A stretch of 64,000 nt of DNA from Bacteroidota bacterium (GCA_947460175.1 CANHGW010000004.1:41179-105178), one strand, 5' to 3'; shown: positions 1 through 8,130, numbered from the stretch's first letter. Notes: a model not told the origin generated them from the sequence alone. Numbers and translations are program-made.

Positions 1-2
1 AA

Positions 3-119
3 GTAGAAACAGTAAAAGTATCAGGCCGAATCAAGGAAGATGCTGCATCAAATTGTTCTATTGACAATGAAGGAAAGTATTTCACTCAACATTATGATGG
101 TACTTGTATTTTAAAATAA
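3..119 (+). CDS. C-terminal end of an unidentified protein (partial)
   Basis: An open frame enters from the left edge and stops at TAA 117-119, giving the last 38 residues of a protein ending in ...HYDGTCILK. The fragment holds two cysteines and no motif I recognise. It converges on the membrane protein gene at 131-592 with only 11 bases between the stop codons. The codon use looks like that of the neighbouring genes. Function unknown; the rest of the gene lies outside the window. Confidence 0.6.
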   Translation, partial: VETVKVSGRIKEDAASNCSIDNEGKYFTQHYDGTCILK

Positions 120-130
120 ATCTTACAAAA

Positions 131-592
131 CTACATCCAGCTTAATCCTTCAAACCCTGGTCTAAATGGCCAAGGGATACTTGACAAAATCAAGATAAGA
201 CCGATTAAATAAAACCAAAAAGCAGCACTATGCTTAGACGAATCTTTGATTGCCTTTTTAGTTTTTGATCTGCCAATATGAATTAAAATTATTGCCAATA
301 GCATCATAGAAATATGTTCTACAGCAAAAAATCGCATATAGCTATTTTTCATAGCTTCTGCCATCCCATTTGCTTGAATTAATTTAAAACCTTTTTCTCC
401 TACAAAATAGAGTATTAATCCAATCAGTAATTGCATATCACATACTATAGTTAGAAACAATCCAGCTTTATTGTCAGATTCGGTAAAGGATGATTTATTC
501 ATCATACCCATTAATGATTTCACAATAGCATATATAGCTACTATCAAAACAAGCCAACGTAATATACTATGTATTTGAACGACCATTTGCAT
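131..592 (-). CDS. Small four-helix membrane protein ('cytochrome B'-like family of Bacteroidota)
   Basis: This 153-residue integral membrane protein has about four transmembrane helices. Recognisable parts are an N-terminal HSILRW segment, MQLLIGLILY in helix 2, FFAVEHISMM in helix 3 and a C-terminal SIPWPFR. The pattern matches a small family often annotated 'cytochrome B' in Bacteroidota, with conserved histidines in the first and third helices. Heme binding is inferred from the family name only. The frame is open 16 codons further upstream, but a good TATCTTTG promoter at 612-619 lies inside that extension, so I start at the ATG at 590-592. A second ATG at 584-586 is equally possible. Confidence 0.75.
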   Translation of the reverse strand: MQMVVQIHSILRWLVLIVAIYAIVKSLMGMMNKSSFTESDNKAGLFLTIVCDMQLLIGLILYFVGEKGFKLIQANGMAEAMKNSYMRFFAVEHISMMLLAIILIHIGRSKTKKAIKDSSKHSAAFWFYLIGLILILSSIPWPFRPGFEGLSWM

Positions 593-611
593 ATGATAAA
601 AATTTGAATAA

Positions 612-641
612 CAAAGATAATCTACTTTTCGAGTCCTCAAA
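612..641 (-). promoter_or_regulatory. Bacteroidota-type promoter of the cytochrome B-like gene
   Basis: On the minus strand a TTTG (638-641) and TATCTTTG (612-619) are separated by 18 nt, matching the Bacteroidota TTTG-N19-TAnnTTTG consensus. Transcription should start near 606, which fixes the translation start downstream at 592 or 586. Confidence 0.6.
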
Positions 642-751
642 TCTAAATGTTATAAACATGTACGTGGATTAATAAACAATTAATATTGAACAAACAAAAG
701 AAATAATCTCTATGTTTACCTTAATTTTACAATAACGAAAAAACGTAGCAC

Positions 752-2170
752 ATGTATAACGACGATTTTTTTGATGATGATTTTCGTGATATTGAAGATT
801 TATTGATAGAATTTCATAAAATCAAACGTGGCGAACCTCATGGATTGATTACCGAAGACGACTTCGAATACCTCATCGACTTTTTTGAAACAAACAATGA
901 TAGGGAAAATGCCCTTCTAGCTTGTGACGTGTCTACAACACTTTATCCTTTTTCATCTGCATTATTTCTTCGAAAGGCTGAGTTACTGATGGATCAAAAA
1001 AAATATGGACAAGCCTTAAAAGTACTTGACCAAATTGATGATATTGACCCCAACAATATTGAATGTGTTTTCTTAAAATCTGATATATTGCTTGAGCAAA
1101 ATCGATTTTCGGAGGCCGTTGATATACTCGAAAAACATGCCGACCAATTTGAAAGCGTTGATAAAACAGATATCTTATTAGAGCTTTCTGAAATATATGA
1201 CGAACTAGAAGAGTTTGACAAAGTATATGCTACACTCAAACGTATATTAAAATACGAACCTACCAATGAAGACGCCTTATTGCGAATTTGTTTTTGGGCC
1301 GAAATCAATAATAAACATGAAGATAGCATAACACTCCATCAAGAAATACTGGAAGAAACACCGTTTAATGCTATGGCATGGTATAATCTTGGCGTGGCTT
1401 ATCAAGGATTAAAATTATACGAAAAAGCAATTGATTCATACGAGTATTGTCTTGCAATTGATGATAAATTTGAATACGCTTATCGCAATCAGGGAGATGC
1501 TTATATGCAATTGAAACAATACAATAAAGCAATCGAAGTGTTGGAAATGCATTTATCTATTGCCAAACCCGAAGATGTTATATTGGATGCTATAGGCTAC
1601 TGTTGGGAAAAACAAAAAGAGTACAAAAAAGCTCGTCAGTATTACCGCAAAGCATCGCAACTAAACCCACAAGACGATCAAATATTTTTCAAAATCGGCG
1701 AAACATATTCAAAAGAATTACAATGGGAGAAAGCTATAAAAGCATATTCAGTTGCTTTACATATTAATAAAAATAATGCTTCCTATTGTATGGCCTTAGG
1801 CAATTGCTTAATGGAAATGGGAGCCGAAAAGGAAGCCTTGGTTTGTTATTTAAATGCAGTACAGCTTAGACCCGATATTAAATCGACTTGGCAAGCATTG
1901 GTAAAAGCACTTTATATAGCTAACTATTATGATGAGGCCCTTGCTCAATTAGTCATTGCAGAAAGTCATTATTCTTATAAGGTTGAATTTGTTTATTACA
2001 AAGCAGCCATTTTACTTGCTCAGGGTAAAACGAAAGATGCCGTATTGTTTTTAGAAGAAGCGCTGGAAGAAAATCCTAAAAAAGTGACTGCTTTGAAATT
2101 TATTGATAAGGATATAGTGCATCATCCTGTTTTTGCTGAAGTGCTGGTTAGATATAAAAAGAAAAAATAA
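752..2170 (+). CDS. Tetratricopeptide repeat protein
   Basis: This 472-residue protein has a very acidic N-terminus (MYNDDFFDDDFRDIEDLL) and then TPR-type helical pairs through most of its length, roughly residues 60-440. Signs of TPR are repeated WYNLGVAYQGLKLYEKAIDSY-like units with the expected small residues at positions 8 and 20. There is no signal peptide or membrane helix, so it should be cytoplasmic and act as a scaffold for protein contacts. A similar protein is widespread in Bacteroidota, but I know of no assigned partner. It is transcribed alone. Upstream I see only weak promoter-like matches, so its start of transcription is unclear. Confidence 0.85.
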   Translation: MYNDDFFDDDFRDIEDLLIEFHKIKRGEPHGLITEDDFEYLIDFFETNNDRENALLACDVSTTLYPFSSALFLRKAELLMDQKKYGQALKVLDQIDDIDPNNIECVFLKSDILLEQNRFSEAVDILEKHADQFESVDKTDILLELSEIYDELEEFDKVYATLKRILKYEPTNEDALLRICFWAEINNKHEDSITLHQEILEETPFNAMAWYNLGVAYQGLKLYEKAIDSYEYCLAIDDKFEYAYRNQGDAYMQLKQYNKAIEVLEMHLSIAKPEDVILDAIGYCWEKQKEYKKARQYYRKASQLNPQDDQIFFKIGETYSKELQWEKAIKAYSVALHINKNNASYCMALGNCLMEMGAEKEALVCYLNAVQLRPDIKSTWQALVKALYIANYYDEALAQLVIAESHYSYKVEFVYYKAAILLAQGKTKDAVLFLEEALEENPKKVTALKFIDKDIVHHPVFAEVLVRYKKKK

Positions 2171-2233
2171 TTTTCAACAAGAATTTCCTCTTGATATTAT
2201 TTCTAAGTGTCTATATTCTATCTAATTTGTGAA

Positions 2234-2263
2234 TTGACTAATTCTCATTTTAGACTACCTTTG
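2234..2263 (+). promoter_or_regulatory. Promoter of the fumarylacetoacetase-family gene
   Basis: TTG at 2234-2236 and TACCTTTG at 2256-2263 are 19 nt apart, a consensus Bacteroidota promoter. The ATG follows 19 bases after the box. Confidence 0.65.
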
Positions 2264-2282
2264 CGTTTCAAATAATTAAAAA

Positions 2283-3290
2283 ATGAAACTGGTAACACAC
2301 TCAATTCAGGGCAATGAACATTTAGCCATTTTAATCGACCATAAACTATACAATATAAGTGATGCAGATATATTGCTACCTGCAACAATGAAAGAATTAT
2401 TGAATCATTGGGAAGACTCAATAGACAAATTGAAAGAACTTGAAGTCAAAATAAAGAAAGGTCAAATTTTAGAAAATCAATATACCCATTATAACGAAGC
2501 TCGTATTATGGCGCCAGTTCCAAATCCTACAAGCTGTAGAGATGGTTATGCATTTCGTCAACACGTAGCAGCTGCTCGTCGCAATCGCAAGGTTGATATG
2601 ATTCCTGAGTTTGATCAATATCCAATTTTTTATTTCACCAATCATAATGCTATTCAAGGACCTGGCGATATTGAGTGTATGCCCGATCATTTTCAAAAAT
2701 TGGATTTTGAATTGGAAGTCGCAATTGTGGTTTCTAAAAAAGGAAGAAACATCAAAGCTGCCGAGGCGGATAATTATATTGGTGGTTATATGATTATGAA
2801 CGACATGAGTGCTCGTACATTGCAGATGGAAGAAATGTTGTTAAATCTTGGACCTGCAAAAGGTAAAGATTTCTCTACTGTGATAGGACCGATGTTAGTC
2901 ACTCCAGACGAATTAGAATCTTATAAAGTACCTTGTAAAGAGAATCATGTAGGAAATAATTACAACCTAGGGATGAAATGTTGGGTCAATGGTGAATTAT
3001 TGAGCGAAGGTAATGTATCATCAATGGACTGGACTTTTGCTGAAATACTCGAGCGATGTGCTTATGGTGTAGATATATTACCAGGTGATGTAATTGGAAG
3101 TGGAACAGTTGGCACTGGATGTTTATTAGAATTAAACGGCACAGGATTATTAAACGACCCAAATTATAAAGTACAATGGCTTCAAGATGGCGATGTAGTT
3201 GAAATGGCTATTGATGGACTTGGACATTTATCTAATACAATTAGAAAAGTGGAGACTGATTTTTCGATTTTAGCGTTGAAGAAGTTTTAG
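2283..3290 (+). CDS. Fumarylacetoacetate hydrolase family protein
   Basis: This 335-residue protein carries the FAH C-terminal fold: the metal-ligand segment DFELEVAIVV, then GYMIMNDMSAR, and a late GSGTVGTGCLLEL glycine-rich stretch. Family members hydrolyse the C-C bond of fumarylacetoacetate or related acylpyruvates using a bound divalent metal. In Bacteroidota this type often sits with homogentisate-pathway genes and a flavin reductase, and a flavin reductase gene lies just downstream at 3812, separated only by the IVP gene. A role in tyrosine or aromatic catabolism is therefore likely, but exact substrate is inferred. The stop codon lies in the first unit of a short repeat array. Confidence 0.85.
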   Translation: MKLVTHSIQGNEHLAILIDHKLYNISDADILLPATMKELLNHWEDSIDKLKELEVKIKKGQILENQYTHYNEARIMAPVPNPTSCRDGYAFRQHVAAARRNRKVDMIPEFDQYPIFYFTNHNAIQGPGDIECMPDHFQKLDFELEVAIVVSKKGRNIKAAEADNYIGGYMIMNDMSARTLQMEEMLLNLGPAKGKDFSTVIGPMLVTPDELESYKVPCKENHVGNNYNLGMKCWVNGELLSEGNVSSMDWTFAEILERCAYGVDILPGDVIGSGTVGTGCLLELNGTGLLNDPNYKVQWLQDGDVVEMAIDGLGHLSNTIRKVETDFSILALKKF

Positions 3291-3325
3291 AAGGTTTACA
3301 AGTTTTGAAGGTTGCAACGTTTTAC
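3284..3325 (+). repeat. Short repeat array left of the IVP gene
   Basis: Two and a half related units of 17-18 nt run GTTTTAGAAGGTTTACAA (3284-3301), GTTTTGAAGGTTGCAAC (3302-3318) and GTTTTAC (3319-3325). Their core GTTTTGAAnGTT recurs in the opposite orientation on the other side of the IVP gene (3746-3803). The first unit overlaps the stop codon of the upstream gene. Confidence 0.65.
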
Positions 3326-3356
3326 ATCTTAAAGCGCTAAATAAAGTTATTAATCA

Positions 3357-3743
3357 ATGGCTACAATAAAATCTTTTGAGGACTTAGATATTTGGAAAAA
3401 TTCACATGATTTAGGAAAAGATATTTTTAATTTATGTGAAACTAACTTTAAAATCCAAAAAGACTTTTCATTTAAAGATCAAATAAAACGTGCTACCTTG
3501 TCCGTTTCAAACAACATTGCAGAAGGATTTGAATATAGCAATAATCGTCAATTTTATCGCTTTTTAGCCATTGCAAAAGCTTCTTGTGGTGAAGTAAGAA
3601 ATTGTTTGCTATTTTTAATTTCAATAAATTATTCAGAAGAAAAAGAAGTTGAAGCTTTAATTTTAAAAACAAGAATATTATCTGGCCAAATTGGCAACTT
3701 TATGAAATATTTAAACAAACTTAATAAAGAATCAAAAACATAA
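3357..3743 (+). CDS. Four-helix-bundle protein (23S rRNA IVP family)
   Basis: This 128-residue protein matches the four-helix-bundle family named after ORFs in 23S rRNA intervening sequences: FEDLDIWKNSHDL at the N-terminus, the signature SVSNNIAEGFEY at about residues 50-62, then FYRFLAIAKASCGEVRN. Related Avd proteins bind nucleic acid in diversity-generating retroelements, but there is no reverse transcriptase here. The biochemical role of free-standing members is not known. It sits between two genes that look like a metabolic pair and is bracketed by short repeat arrays in opposite orientations, which suggests insertion as a unit. I see no clear promoter of its own. Confidence 0.85.
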   Translation: MATIKSFEDLDIWKNSHDLGKDIFNLCETNFKIQKDFSFKDQIKRATLSVSNNIAEGFEYSNNRQFYRFLAIAKASCGEVRNCLLFLISINYSEEKEVEALILKTRILSGQIGNFMKYLNKLNKESKT

Positions 3744-3745
3744 AA

Positions 3746-3803
3746 CCTATAAATATTCAAAGCCTGTAACATTCAAAACCTATAACATTCAAAACCTGTA
3801 ACA
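3746..3803 (+). repeat. Short tandem repeat array right of the IVP gene
   Basis: Three and a half units of about 16 nt with consensus CCTRTAACATTCAAAA start at 3746, 3763, 3779 and 3795. Read on the opposite strand they share the core GTTTTGAAnGTT with the array at 3284-3325, so the IVP gene is flanked by arrays pointing at each other. The array ends 8 bases before the next ATG. Confidence 0.75.
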
Positions 3804-3811
3804 ATAAATAA

Positions 3812-4651
3812 ATGACTATAACACCAGGCTCCATTAAAACAGCACAATTACATGCTTATCTTTTAGGCTCTGTTTCACCACGACCTATATGTTTTGCATC
3901 TACTATTGATAGCGAAGGCAATGCTAATTTATCACCATTTAGTTTCTTTAATGTATTTGGGAGCAATCCAGTTACATTGATATTTTCACCAGCTCGCAGG
4001 GTGAGAGATAATACAATTAAACACACATTGGAAAATTGCATTGAAACGAAAGAAGTAGTCATCAGTGTAGTTAACTATGCAATGGTTCAACAAATGAGTT
4101 TGGCTAGTTGTGAATACCCAAAAGGAATTTCTGAATTTGAAAAGGCAGGATTTACTCCGGTGAAAGCTGATAAAGTAAAACCCTTTTTGGTAAAAGAAAG
4201 TCCTGTGAATATGGAATGCATTGTGAAGCAAGTCATAGAAACTGGACAAGAAGGTGGTGCTGGCAATTTGATTATTTGTGAAATGGTGGCCATGCATATC
4301 AACGATGATGTATTAAATGAAGCACAACAAATCGACCCACATAAAATAGATTTAGTGGCTCGTATGGGCGGCGACTATTATTGCAGAGCAAGTGGCGATG
4401 CTGTATTTACCGTTCCAAAACCAAACATGAATTTAGGTATGGGCATCGATCATTTGCCAGAAGACATTCGCACTAGTACTATATTATCAGGAAACGACTT
4501 AGGCCAATTAGCCAATGTAACGTCATTACCGCTAATTGATAATACATTTGTTTATGTTCCTAAAATAGATGCTCATACCGATGCAAAATATTTATTAAGT
4601 GAAGGTAAGATAGATGATGCATGGCAAGTACTTCTTGGAAATTCAAAATAA
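3812..4651 (+). CDS. Flavin reductase family protein
   Basis: This 279-residue protein has the FMN-binding split-barrel fold: GSVSPRPICFASTID, then NLSPFSFFNVFGSNPVTLIFSPARR, the usual flavin-contact region, and a later SPVNMECIVKQVIETG. Such proteins bind FMN and reduce it with NAD(P)H, or act as related oxidoreductases. Its likely functional partner is the FAH-family gene at 2283-3290. No promoter is visible in the 68-nt gap behind the IVP gene, which is filled by repeats, so it may depend on readthrough from upstream. The product is cytoplasmic with no signal peptide. Assignment to the family is firm; substrate and pathway are inferred. Confidence 0.85.
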   Translation: MTITPGSIKTAQLHAYLLGSVSPRPICFASTIDSEGNANLSPFSFFNVFGSNPVTLIFSPARRVRDNTIKHTLENCIETKEVVISVVNYAMVQQMSLASCEYPKGISEFEKAGFTPVKADKVKPFLVKESPVNMECIVKQVIETGQEGGAGNLIICEMVAMHINDDVLNEAQQIDPHKIDLVARMGGDYYCRASGDAVFTVPKPNMNLGMGIDHLPEDIRTSTILSGNDLGQLANVTSLPLIDNTFVYVPKIDAHTDAKYLLSEGKIDDAWQVLLGNSK

Positions 4652-4718
4652 AACTCAATCCAAATTCTAACTTATAGCACTATTTCAATTTAGTTAAAAA
4701 ATAAAAATAATTTTATAG

Positions 4719-4743
4719 TACGGAAATTTGTCCGTAAATTTGT
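4719..4743 (+). promoter_or_regulatory. Promoter and probable autoregulatory operator of the Xre/RES operon
   Basis: A perfect inverted repeat, TACGGA (4719-4724) N6 TCCGTA (4731-4736), overlaps the promoter box TAAATTTG at 4735-4742. The octamer AAATTTGT also occurs twice, 12 nt apart (4724-4731 and 4736-4743). An antitoxin dimer bound here would cover the promoter, as expected for an autoregulated toxin-antitoxin operon. No good -33 match is seen. Confidence 0.6.
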
Positions 4744-4748
4744 GTCAA

Positions 4749-5246
4749 ATGCCGATGCAAATGAACCCTTTAAATCAAAAAACGAACAAAGTACTAAAGA
4801 ATGAATCGTTGATGGTAGAAGAAGCTGCAATTGCCTATTCCCCTGCAATGAAAATTGGTTACATTTCAAATACAAGTTCAGAAATGGATGTATTAAATTT
4901 AATCAAAAAGGGAATTCCCAAAAAAGCATTGGATAAAACCATGCAAATGATGGACTTTTCATTAGACGAAATGTCAAGTATACTTCATGTATCTGAAAGA
5001 ACGTTGCGTCGTTACGATGACAAAACACATTTAAATATTGAACAAAGTGAGCGAATCATTGAGCTCAATAATTTGTATAATTATGGCGTGGAAGTATTTG
5101 GCAATTTAAGCAATTTTAAAAGTTGGATCAATAGTCCTATAATGGCTTTAGGTCAGCAAAAACCAAAAGAATTTCTTGATACATCGCTCGGTATTCAAAT
5201 GCTTAAAAATATTCTTGGACGAATAGAACAAGGTGTATATTCCTAA
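4749..5246 (+). CDS. Xre/MbcA/ParS-type antitoxin
   Basis: This 165-residue protein has a helix-turn-helix segment (DFSLDEMSSILHVSERTLRR) followed by the C-terminal antitoxin domain formerly DUF2384 (YGVEVFGNLSNFKSWINSP, then a final LKNILGRIEQGVYS that in this family reaches into the toxin). It should neutralise the RES toxin encoded immediately downstream, whose ATG shares one base with this stop codon, and repress the operon. The frame stays open to a TTG at 4728, but the promoter box lies at 4735-4742, so translation must begin at an ATG at 4749, 4755 or 4761. A start at 4749 would be nearly leaderless. Confidence 0.85.
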   Translation: MPMQMNPLNQKTNKVLKNESLMVEEAAIAYSPAMKIGYISNTSSEMDVLNLIKKGIPKKALDKTMQMMDFSLDEMSSILHVSERTLRRYDDKTHLNIEQSERIIELNNLYNYGVEVFGNLSNFKSWINSPIMALGQQKPKEFLDTSLGIQMLKNILGRIEQGVYS

Positions 5247-5707
5247 TGATAGTTTATAGAATTAGTAAATGTAAATACATCGATGACTTATCGGGATATG
5301 GAGCATATCTAGAGAGTGGTCGATGGAATTCAGCAGGGCGTGAAATGATATACACCTCACAGTCTGTTGCATTATCTATGCTAGAGATTCTGGCACATTT
5401 GCCTGCATCCATTGCACCAACTGGTTTTTGTTTACTTACATTAGAAATCCCTGACAACGAAATTGAAACAATTAATACAAAGCAATTACCTAAAAATTGG
5501 AATTCATATCCAAGCATCAATGCTACAAAACATATTGGAGATATATTTTTAGAAAAAAGAAACACCATTGCACTTCAAATACCTTCATCCATTGTAGAAC
5601 GTGAAAATAATATTTTACTCAACCCGCTACATCCTAATTTCAAGAAAAAAGTGAAAATGATTTCAAAAGAAGAAATACGAATAGATAAAAGATTTAGCCA
5701 CAGATAG
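5246..5707 (+). CDS. RES-domain toxin
   Basis: This 153-residue RES-domain protein shows the family hallmarks: MIVYRI at the N-terminus, GRWNSAG at about 25-31, Y36, the conserved glutamate in LSMLEIL (E47), serines S114/S115 in IPSSIV, and the late NNILLNPLHPNF. Studied RES toxins deplete NAD+ and stop growth; by homology this one should attack NAD+ in the cytoplasm. The antitoxin gene overlaps by one base, which supports translational coupling. All the recognisable active-site positions are present, so the toxin looks intact. The final codons run into a short CACAGAT-type repeat. Confidence 0.88.
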   Translation: MIVYRISKCKYIDDLSGYGAYLESGRWNSAGREMIYTSQSVALSMLEILAHLPASIAPTGFCLLTLEIPDNEIETINTKQLPKNWNSYPSINATKHIGDIFLEKRNTIALQIPSSIVERENNILLNPLHPNFKKKVKMISKEEIRIDKRFSHR

Positions 5708-5724
5708 CGCAGATTTTCACTGAT
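5699..5724. repeat. CACAGAT-type short repeat at the end of the RES gene
   Basis: Three heptamers of the form CRCWGAT (5699-5705, 5708-5714, 5718-5724) are spaced 9-10 nt. Runs of this kind recur between genes in many bacterial genomes. Here the first overlaps the stop codon of the RES toxin gene. Confidence 0.4.
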
Positions 5725-5725
5725 G

Positions 5726-5758
5726 TTTGAATGTTAAGTATTTCTTTAACTATTTTTG
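5726..5758 (+). promoter_or_regulatory. Promoter of ligA
   Basis: TTTG at 5726-5729 and TATTTTTG at 5751-5758 are 21 nt apart, within the spacing used in Bacteroidota. The ligA ATG follows 33 bases later, so ligA can be expressed independently of the toxin operon. Confidence 0.55.
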
Positions 5759-5791
5759 TGTGTTACTGCCCATCAGTAAAAAAGTATATAT

Positions 5792-7873
5792 ATGTATTCT
5801 ATCCAACAAGAAAAAGAATTTATTGAACAAGCAAAACATTTTCAAACTAAAGAAATTAATGAAAATGATTTGACTATTGTAAGAGAAATTATTGAATATG
5901 CCGACTGGAAATATTATGTACAAGACAATCCCGTTTTGGCAGATGCTGAGTATGATATTTTATTCAAAAAGTTAAAAACATTTGAAGAACAAAATCCAAT
6001 TTTCATTTCACCAACATCTCCTACTCAACGTGTTGCAAAAGGCTTAAACACAAGCTTTCCAACGGTTGCCCATTTGGTACCTATGTTGAGTTTAGAAAAT
6101 AGTTACAATGCCGAAGACCTATTAGACTGGGATAGAAAATGTAAAGAATTAAGTGGTGAAACGCAAGTAGAATATTGTGTTGAACCTAAATTTGACGGAG
6201 CAAGTATTTCATTGGTTTATGAAAATGATATTCTTACAAGAGGTGCCACCAGAGGCAATGGAACTGAAGGTGATGACATTACGTTGAATACAAAACAAAT
6301 TCGTTCTATTCCAATTAAAGCTGAAATTAGTAAGTTCAATTTAAAGCAAGTTGAAATAAGAGGCGAAGTTGTAATTACTAAAAAACGATTTGAAGAATAC
6401 AATAATAAATTGATTGCAGATGGACAACAACCATTAGCCAATGCACGTAATGCAGCTAGTGGAAGTCTTCGAATTAAAGATCCACAAGAAGTAGCTAAAC
6501 GAAATTTAGATGCATTTTTGTATAACATTAGCTACACTTCATTGCAAGAAGGCAAGCAAACACATCCTCACATGCAAACACATCGAGGTATGCTAGAATC
6601 CTTGTCATCATTGGGTTTTAAGACTTCATTGGAAAATATAAAAACATTTTCAACTATTGAAGAAGTTACCAATTATGTACAAGAATTTGAACTAAAAAGA
6701 GATAATCTTCCCTATGAAATTGATGGTATGGTAATCAAAGTAAATCGATTGGATTTGCAAGAAAAAACAGGACAAACTTCACATCATCCACGTTGGGCTA
6801 TTGCATTTAAATTCAAAGCACGACAAGCCACCAGCAAACTACTCAATGTAGAATATCAAGTTGGAAGAACAGGTAGCGTTACACCTGTGGCAAAAATTGA
6901 ACCTGTTGCTGTTGGTGGTGTAACGATTTCATCATTATCGATGTTTAATGAAGATGTCATCAAAGAAAAACAATTGATGATAGGCGATACTGTTTTGATA
7001 GAACGAGCAGGTGATGTCATTCCATATATCGTAAAATCATTTCCTGAATTAAGAGATGGAAGTGAACAGGAAATTATTTTTCCAATAGCATGTCCTGTTT
7101 GTAACGAACAACTTTATAAACCAGAAGGAGAAGCTGTTTGGCGTTGCACCAATATCAATTGCGAAGCACAAGTCATTGAAAAAATTGCACACTATGCATC
7201 AAAAGATGCATTGGATATTCGAGGTTTAGGTGATGCATTAGTCAGACGATTTTTTGAGCAAGGGTTTTTAAAAAACATTGTGGGCATTTATCATTTGCCT
7301 TATGACCAATTAAAAACATTAGAAGGATTTGGCGAAAAATCGATGTTGAATTTAAAAGATGCTATTGAGAAATCAAAGTCACAACCTCTGCATCGGTTGA
7401 TATTTGGTTTGGGCATTCGTTATGTTGGAGAAACCACTGCAAAGGCATTAGCACGAACGGTTTCACATTTAACCGATTTATATCATAAAACAAAAGAAGA
7501 CTTATTGACTATTGAAGATGTGGGTGAAAAAGTAGCTACGTCTATTGTTGAATTTTTCTCACATCATGATAACAGAGCCATTTTAGAAGCCTTGGAAAAG
7601 GAAGGCGTTTGTTTAGCCAATACACAAAAAAATGAAGCCATGAGTGGTAGTTTAGTAGGTAAAACATTTTTATTTACAGGCACACTTTCTATGAAAAGAA
7701 GCGAAGCTGAAGCTATTGCAGAAAAAAATGGAGGAACAATTATTGGTAGTGTTAGCACCAAATTAAATTACTTGGTTGTAGGTGAAGATGCTGGTAGCAA
7801 ACTTGAAAAAGCAAAGAAATTAGGTACAGTAACAATTTTAAGTGAAGAAGAGTTTTTGAAGTTGGTGGAGTAA
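5792..7873 (+). CDS. ligA: NAD-dependent DNA ligase LigA
   Basis: This 693-residue protein seals DNA nicks during replication and repair using NAD+. It has the full domain order: the Ia domain that binds the nicotinamide side with YYVQDNPVLADAEYD (41-55), the adenylation domain with the nucleophilic lysine in KFDG (K133), the OB fold, a four-cysteine zinc finger (CPVC...CTNINC), helix-hairpin-helix repeats (LEGFGEKS, IEDVGEKVA) and a C-terminal BRCT domain (GKTFLFTGTLS). The length is normal for the family. It follows the RES toxin operon by 84 bases and has its own promoter. The stop codon is part of a 10-bp inverted repeat. Confidence 0.98.
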   Translation: MYSIQQEKEFIEQAKHFQTKEINENDLTIVREIIEYADWKYYVQDNPVLADAEYDILFKKLKTFEEQNPIFISPTSPTQRVAKGLNTSFPTVAHLVPMLSLENSYNAEDLLDWDRKCKELSGETQVEYCVEPKFDGASISLVYENDILTRGATRGNGTEGDDITLNTKQIRSIPIKAEISKFNLKQVEIRGEVVITKKRFEEYNNKLIADGQQPLANARNAASGSLRIKDPQEVAKRNLDAFLYNISYTSLQEGKQTHPHMQTHRGMLESLSSLGFKTSLENIKTFSTIEEVTNYVQEFELKRDNLPYEIDGMVIKVNRLDLQEKTGQTSHHPRWAIAFKFKARQATSKLLNVEYQVGRTGSVTPVAKIEPVAVGGVTISSLSMFNEDVIKEKQLMIGDTVLIERAGDVIPYIVKSFPELRDGSEQEIIFPIACPVCNEQLYKPEGEAVWRCTNINCEAQVIEKIAHYASKDALDIRGLGDALVRRFFEQGFLKNIVGIYHLPYDQLKTLEGFGEKSMLNLKDAIEKSKSQPLHRLIFGLGIRYVGETTAKALARTVSHLTDLYHKTKEDLLTIEDVGEKVATSIVEFFSHHDNRAILEALEKEGVCLANTQKNEAMSGSLVGKTFLFTGTLSMKRSEAEAIAEKNGGTIIGSVSTKLNYLVVGEDAGSKLEKAKKLGTVTILSEEEFLKLVE

Positions 7874-7905
7874 ATTGGATCTCGCAAATTGCTACATCCA
7901 ATTTA
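7871..7905 (+). terminator. Hairpin overlapping the ligA stop codon
   Basis: TAAATTGGAT (7871-7880) pairs perfectly with ATCCAATTTA (7896-7905) around a 15-nt loop. There is no T-run behind it, so it may stabilise the ligA transcript end rather than act as a classical terminator. Confidence 0.4.
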
Positions 7906-8130
7906 TAATATTTAATATATTTGAAAATTAATAATAACCTACTTTATGCTATTAACAGACGGACAAATAGTCAATAAATATACCATATCAGAGGACAAAA
8001 AGTAATGCTCGATAGAGATTTGGCTGAAATGTATGGTGTTGAAACAAAAATTTTAAATCAGCGTATTAAAAGAAATCTTATTCGATTTCCTGAAGACTTT
8101 ATGTTTTCTCTTACAGAAATAGAATGGGGA

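Noticed and set aside
2171..2205. CAAGA-N6-TCTTG hairpin after the TPR gene
   Set aside because: A 5-bp stem without a T-run is too weak to call a terminator.
3284..3803. CRISPR-like array
   Set aside because: Units are contiguous, degenerate and only 16-18 nt long without spacers. No cas genes are present.
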